A DNA stretch of 9,630 nucleotides from Syntrophaceae bacterium (GTDB lineage: Bacteria > Desulfobacterota > Syntrophia > Syntrophales > UBA5619). Below, one piece after another: positions 6,669 to 9,630 of the stretch (positions are counted from its first letter, which is position 1; each line of letters starts with the position of its first letter). The stretch lies in assembly GCA_023249795.1 (NCBI GenBank), contig JAHFBU010000039.1, positions 1 to 9,630 of the forward strand, in the 5' to 3' direction. The position numbers were made by a program, and so were the translations under genes. The notes below the pieces were generated by a model, which was not told the origin of the DNA, searched no databases, and was given only the letters and a program-made list of their open reading frames with translations.

Positions 6669-7928
6669 ATGAATTACTTCGATTATCGGGATAACCGGCT
6701 CTTCTGCGAAGAGGTTTCTGTTGAGGAGATTGCACGGGAGGCGGGCACCCCCTTTTACCTCTACAGCCACCGCACGCTCAAGCAACATTTTCAGGTCTTT
6801 GATGCGGCCTTTGGGGAGATCCCGCACATGATCTGCTATGCCGTCAAAGCCAACTCGAACACGGCGATTCTCCGCCTCTTCGCCCGGGAGGGGGGCGGCG
6901 TGGATCTGGTCTCCGGCGGGGAGCTTTACCGCGCCCTGAAGGCCGGCGTAGAGCCCGGTAAGATCGTCTATTCAGGGGTCGGCAAGAGAGACGACGAGAT
7001 CGATTTTGCGCTCAAAACGGGCATCCTGATGTTCAATGTGGAATCGGATCAGGAGCTGCGGACGATCAATGAACGCGCGGCCACGATGGGTGTCAGGGCG
7101 GGGATTGCCCTTCGGGTCAACCCGGATGTCGACCCCCAGACCCACCCCCATATTTCAACGGGCCTCAAGGAGAACAAGTTCGGCATCGACGTTGAAGGCG
7201 CCCTGGTCTCCTACCGCAATGCGGTCGCCCTCTCCAGTCTGGACATCAAGGGGGTGAGCTGCCATATCGGCTCGCAGGTGACGAAGGTTTCGCCCTTTAT
7301 CGACGCCCTCGAACGACTCAAGGATCTGATCCGACGGCTTCGGGAGGAGGGGATTGCGATCCGCTATCTCGATCTTGGCGGCGGTCTGGGGATCGCCTAC
7401 GATCGGGAGACCCCTCCCCATCCCGACGAGTACGCCCGTGCGATCATCGATGCCTCGAAGGATCTCGACTGCACCTTCATCTTCGAGCCGGGCCGGGTGA
7501 TCGTCGGCAATGCGGGCATTCTGGTGACCCGCGTGCTCTACACCAAGGCCAACGACGGGAAGCGGTTCATCATCGTCGATGCGGGAATGAACGACCTGAT
7601 CCGTCCCAGCCTCTACGGCGCCTTCCATCAGATCCGGCCGGTTGTCCGGCGGGGGGGGGAAGAGATCATGGCGGATGTGGTCGGTCCGATCTGTGAGACC
7701 GGCGACTTTTTAGCCAGGGGGCGGTTGCTGCCCGACTTCAGGCGGGGAGAACTCATGGCGGTGATGAGCGCCGGCGCCTACGGGTTCGCCATGTCTTCCA
7801 ACTACAATTCGCGTCCCAGGGTTCCTGAGATCCTGGTGCGGGACGAGCGCTGGTATGTCATTCGGAAGCGGGAGACCTGCGAAGATCTGACTCGGGGGGA
7901 AGAAATTCCCGATTTCATGAACGTTTGA
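6669..7928 (+). CDS. lysA: Diaminopimelate decarboxylase
   Basis: A 419-residue fold-type III PLP enzyme that decarboxylates meso-diaminopimelate to L-lysine. Motifs are CYAVKANSN with the PLP Lys60, VDLVSGGELYRAL, HIGSQV, the glycine-rich GGGLGIAY phosphate-binding loop, EPGRVIVGNAG, and CETGDFLA with Cys342, which reaches across the dimer into the partner active site. The N-terminus MNYFDYRDN matches the family, so the ATG at 6669 is preferred. GGGAGA sits directly before it, which is a tight spacing, and a purine-rich AAAGAAAG lies farther upstream. The 37-nt gap before it is AT-rich but has no convincing promoter. A run of nine G (7651-7659) lies in a variable region near the C-terminal third. 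Confidence 0.97.
   Translation: MNYFDYRDNRLFCEEVSVEEIAREAGTPFYLYSHRTLKQHFQVFDAAFGEIPHMICYAVKANSNTAILRLFAREGGGVDLVSGGELYRALKAGVEPGKIVYSGVGKRDDEIDFALKTGILMFNVESDQELRTINERAATMGVRAGIALRVNPDVDPQTHPHISTGLKENKFGIDVEGALVSYRNAVALSSLDIKGVSCHIGSQVTKVSPFIDALERLKDLIRRLREEGIAIRYLDLGGGLGIAYDRETPPHPDEYARAIIDASKDLDCTFIFEPGRVIVGNAGILVTRVLYTKANDGKRFIIVDAGMNDLIRPSLYGAFHQIRPVVRRGGEEIMADVVGPICETGDFLARGRLLPDFRRGELMAVMSAGAYGFAMSSNYNSRPRVPEILVRDERWYVIRKRETCEDLTRGEEIPDFMNV
7651..7659 (+). repeat. Run of nine G inside lysA
   Basis: Nine consecutive G follow a C at 7650 and encode part of R-R-G-G-E-E. The run is in frame here, since the downstream CETGD motif is intact. Such runs are prone to slippage in replication and to sequencing error. 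Runs of seven G also occur in argF (3091-3097), argG (4154-4160) and argH (4828-4834), so this may simply reflect GC-rich Gly/Arg coding. Confidence 0.6.
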
Positions 7929-7936
7929 GAAGATGC

Positions 7937-7943
7937 AAGGAGG
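7937..7943 (+). promoter_or_regulatory. Ribosome binding site deciding the dapA start
   Basis: AAGGAGG lies four bases before the ATG at 7948. An in-frame ATG at 7933 would place this sequence inside the coding region and add the residues MQGGY, which look like a translated ribosome binding site. The start at 7948 is therefore preferred. Confidence 0.8.
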
Positions 7944-7947
7944 ATAT

Positions 7948-8823
7948 ATGTTTCAAGGCGCTATTGTCGCGATTGTGACGCCGTTCAGGAACGGAAAAGT
8001 GGATGAGGAGGCCCTTCGCCGCCTGATCGAGGAACAGATCGTGGCCGGAACGGACGGCATTGTGCCCTGTGGAACCACGGGCGAATCGACGACTCTATCC
8101 CATGAGGAGCACGATCGCGTCATCGAGATCACGGTCGATGCGGCAAAAAAGAGAGTGCCGGTCATCGCCGGAACCGGATCCAACAGCACGGCGGAGGCGC
8201 TCCGCCTGACGAAACATGCCATGAAGGCGGGGGCCGATGCGGCGCTGGTCGTCTGCCCCTATTACAACAAGCCGACTCAGGAGGGGCTCTTCCTGCACTA
8301 TAAGGCCATCGCGGACGAGGTTCCGATCCCGATCATCATCTACAACATCCAGGGCCGAACGGGGGTGAACATGTCCACGGAAACCCTGGCCCGGCTGGCC
8401 GATATCCCGAACATTGTCGGCGTCAAGGAGGCCTCCGGATCTCTGAAACAGATGAGCGACGCGATCCGCCTCTGCGGGCCGGACTTCTCCGTCCTCTCCG
8501 GCGACGATATCTTTACCCTCGGGCTTTTGGCCCTCGGCGGACATGGGGTCATCTCGGTGATCTCCAATGTCGTTCCGCAGGATATGGCTGCGATGGTCGA
8601 TGCCTTTACGGCAGGCGATCTGGCCAAGGCGCGCGTCCTGCATCACCGGATGAGCCCGCTGATCGATGCCCTCTTCATTGAGACGAATCCGATTCCGGTC
8701 AAGACGGCGCTCGCGATGATGGGGAAGATCGACTATGAACTGCGCCTTCCCCTCTGCCGTATGGCGGAGAAGAATGAGGCGGCGCTGAGGAAGGCGATGC
8801 AGGACTACGGATTGATCGGGTGA
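7948..8823 (+). CDS. dapA: 4-hydroxy-tetrahydrodipicolinate synthase
   Basis: A 291-residue class I aldolase-type (TIM barrel) enzyme, against 292 in E. coli. It condenses pyruvate with aspartate semialdehyde at the entry to the diaminopimelate pathway. Catalytic residues line up one position earlier than in E. coli: Thr43/Thr44 in CGTTGEST, Tyr106 in CPYYNKP, Tyr132 and Arg137 in YNIQGRTG, and the Schiff-base Lys160 in GVKEASG. His55, Asn79 and Glu83 match residues of the lysine allosteric site (His56, Asn80, Glu84 in E. coli), so inhibition by lysine is likely, by inference. The ATG at 7948 is chosen for its AAGGAGG site. dapB follows after 10 nt, with a strong GGAGGAGGT site that begins next to the dapA stop. 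Confidence 0.97.
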   Translation: MFQGAIVAIVTPFRNGKVDEEALRRLIEEQIVAGTDGIVPCGTTGESTTLSHEEHDRVIEITVDAAKKRVPVIAGTGSNSTAEALRLTKHAMKAGADAALVVCPYYNKPTQEGLFLHYKAIADEVPIPIIIYNIQGRTGVNMSTETLARLADIPNIVGVKEASGSLKQMSDAIRLCGPDFSVLSGDDIFTLGLLALGGHGVISVISNVVPQDMAAMVDAFTAGDLAKARVLHHRMSPLIDALFIETNPIPVKTALAMMGKIDYELRLPLCRMAEKNEAALRKAMQDYGLIG

Positions 8824-8833
8824 GGAGGAGGTC

Positions 8834-9430
8834 ATGATCAGGGCCATTGTGACGGGCGCCGCGGGGCGGATGGGAGGACGCGTCATCAGCCTCATCGCGG
8901 AGACGGACGGTATCGAACTTGCGGGCGCCGTGGAGCGCACGGGGCATCCCGCGATCGGAAGGGATGTCGGCGAAAGCCTGGGACTCGGCCGGACGGGGAT
9001 ACCCATCCGGGATGATCTGCACCGTTGTATCGAATCCGGGGATGTCGTGATCGACTTTACCGCCCACGAGGCGTCGCTTGGAAATCTTGAAATTGCGGCG
9101 GCGAAAGGGAAGGCCATCGTGATCGGGAGTACCGGGATCACCGCGGAAGAGATGAAGAGGGCCCAGGAGCTGGCCGCCTCCGTCCGGTGCGTACTCACCC
9201 CGAATATGAGTGTCGGTGTGAATGTCATGTTAAAGGTTCTCGCGGATATCGCCGGGATCCTCGGCGATGACTACGATGTGGAGATCGTAGAGGCGCACCA
9301 CCATATGAAGAAGGATGCGCCGAGTGGAACGGCCCTGAAGATGGCCCAGGTCATCGCGGAAAGTCTCGGGCGGAACCTCGACCGCGACGGCGTCTTCTGC
9401 CGCAGGGGGATGATCGGGGAGCGTGCGTAG
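8834..9430 (+). CDS. dapB: 4-hydroxy-tetrahydrodipicolinate reductase, ended early by an amber codon
   Basis: DapB reduces the DapA product with NAD(P)H, the next step toward diaminopimelate. The open part has 198 residues, against about 265-275 for the family. The Rossmann motif VTGAAGRMG (residues 6-14), the cofactor-choosing Glu34-Arg35 pair, IDFTAHEA, STGI, TPNMSVGVN and the catalytic HHHMKKDAPSGTA (His155, His156, Lys159 matching E. coli His159, His160, Lys163) are all present. The frame then reaches TAG at 9428-9430 inside the GER-x-x-x-EIG segment, where homologues continue. The same frame goes on with conserved DapB sequence to the window end. The truncated product lacks the end of the tetramerisation/substrate domain and the closing helix and should not be fully functional. 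Mutation, sequencing error and readthrough cannot be told apart here. A strong GGAGGAGGT ribosome binding site precedes the ATG. Confidence 0.9.
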   Translation: MIRAIVTGAAGRMGGRVISLIAETDGIELAGAVERTGHPAIGRDVGESLGLGRTGIPIRDDLHRCIESGDVVIDFTAHEASLGNLEIAAAKGKAIVIGSTGITAEEMKRAQELAASVRCVLTPNMSVGVNVMLKVLADIAGILGDDYDVEIVEAHHHMKKDAPSGTALKMAQVIAESLGRNLDRDGVFCRRGMIGERA

Positions 9431-9630
9431 TCGGAGATCGGGATTCAGACCGTCCGGGCGGGGGATATCGTCGGCGAGCATACCGTGATCTTCGGCGGGA
9501 TGGGGGAGAGGCTTGAACTCATCCACAGGGCCCACAGCCGCGACAATTTCGCCCGGGGTGCAATCCGGGCGGCCTTCTGGGTTGTCGGTGTCGGACGCGA
9601 TAACGGTCTCTACGACATGCAGGATGTCCT
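9431..9630 (+). pseudogene. dapB: Remaining dapB frame after the in-frame TAG, running off the window
   Basis: Read in the same frame as the upstream dapB part, these bases encode 66 further codons with no other stop. They contain the C-terminal DapB hallmarks IGIQTVRAGDIVGEHTVIF, GERLELIHRAHSRDNFARGAIRAA and GLYDMQDV. Alignment to E. coli DapB is continuous across the TAG, with no frameshift and no missing block. There are about two extra residues after AAFW (VVGVGRDN against six residues in E. coli). The gene should end only a few codons beyond the window. I see no well-placed internal start codon with a ribosome binding site, so separate translation of this piece is unlikely. Confidence 0.85.

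Noticed and set aside
7933..7947. Upstream ATG at 7933 as the dapA start
   Set aside because: It would put the AAGGAGG ribosome binding site within the coding region, and the added residues have no counterpart in the family.

Overview
The window is a dense, one-direction (+ strand) run of housekeeping genes of roughly 60% GC. It holds the 3' end of hslU, a cluster of arginine genes (argB, argD, argF, argG, argH), a small lipoprotein gene, and lysine/diaminopimelate genes (lysA, dapA, dapB). This gene order, the protein sequences as I remember them from Geobacter-type genomes, and the lipoprotein gene between argH and lysA all point to a Desulfobacterota (former Deltaproteobacteria) chromosome, perhaps a syntroph-like or uncultured lineage. 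The group assignment is an inference from memory, not from a search.

Layout. 1-525: last 174 codons of HslU, the ATPase of the HslUV protease. 536-6182: ArgB, ArgD, ArgF, ArgG and ArgH, which cover N-acetylglutamate phosphorylation, the acetylornithine transamination and the three steps from ornithine to arginine. argC and the deacetylation/acetyl-transfer genes (argJ or argE/argA) are not in view. 6176-6631: a lipoprotein whose first mature residues resemble LptM/LppL and whose body looks like a fibronectin type III fold. 6669-7928: diaminopimelate decarboxylase. 7948-8823: dihydrodipicolinate synthase. 8834 to the window end: dihydrodipicolinate reductase, interrupted by an in-frame amber codon at 9428-9430.

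Gaps between genes are 47 nt or less, and two junctions overlap (argD/argF by 4 nt, argH/lipoprotein by 7 nt). I found no convincing internal promoter or intrinsic terminator, so the region may be read as one long transcript. No stretch of more than 300 bases lacks a gene. The widest gap, argB-argD, is mostly filled by a perfect 27-nt palindrome that looks like a REP/MITE-type insertion.

What stands out: (1) the amber codon inside an otherwise intact dapB frame; (2) the palindrome just upstream of the argD ribosome binding site; (3) the LptM-like/FnIII lipoprotein next to lysA, matching the placing of LppL/LptM-type lipoproteins beside lysA/dapF in gammaproteobacteria; (4) argG ends in the only terminal TAG in the window and argH follows in the same frame, so any amber readthrough would give an ArgG-ArgH fusion. 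I see no defence system, mobile gene, CRISPR array, tRNA or rRNA. Most of the window is ordinary biosynthesis.
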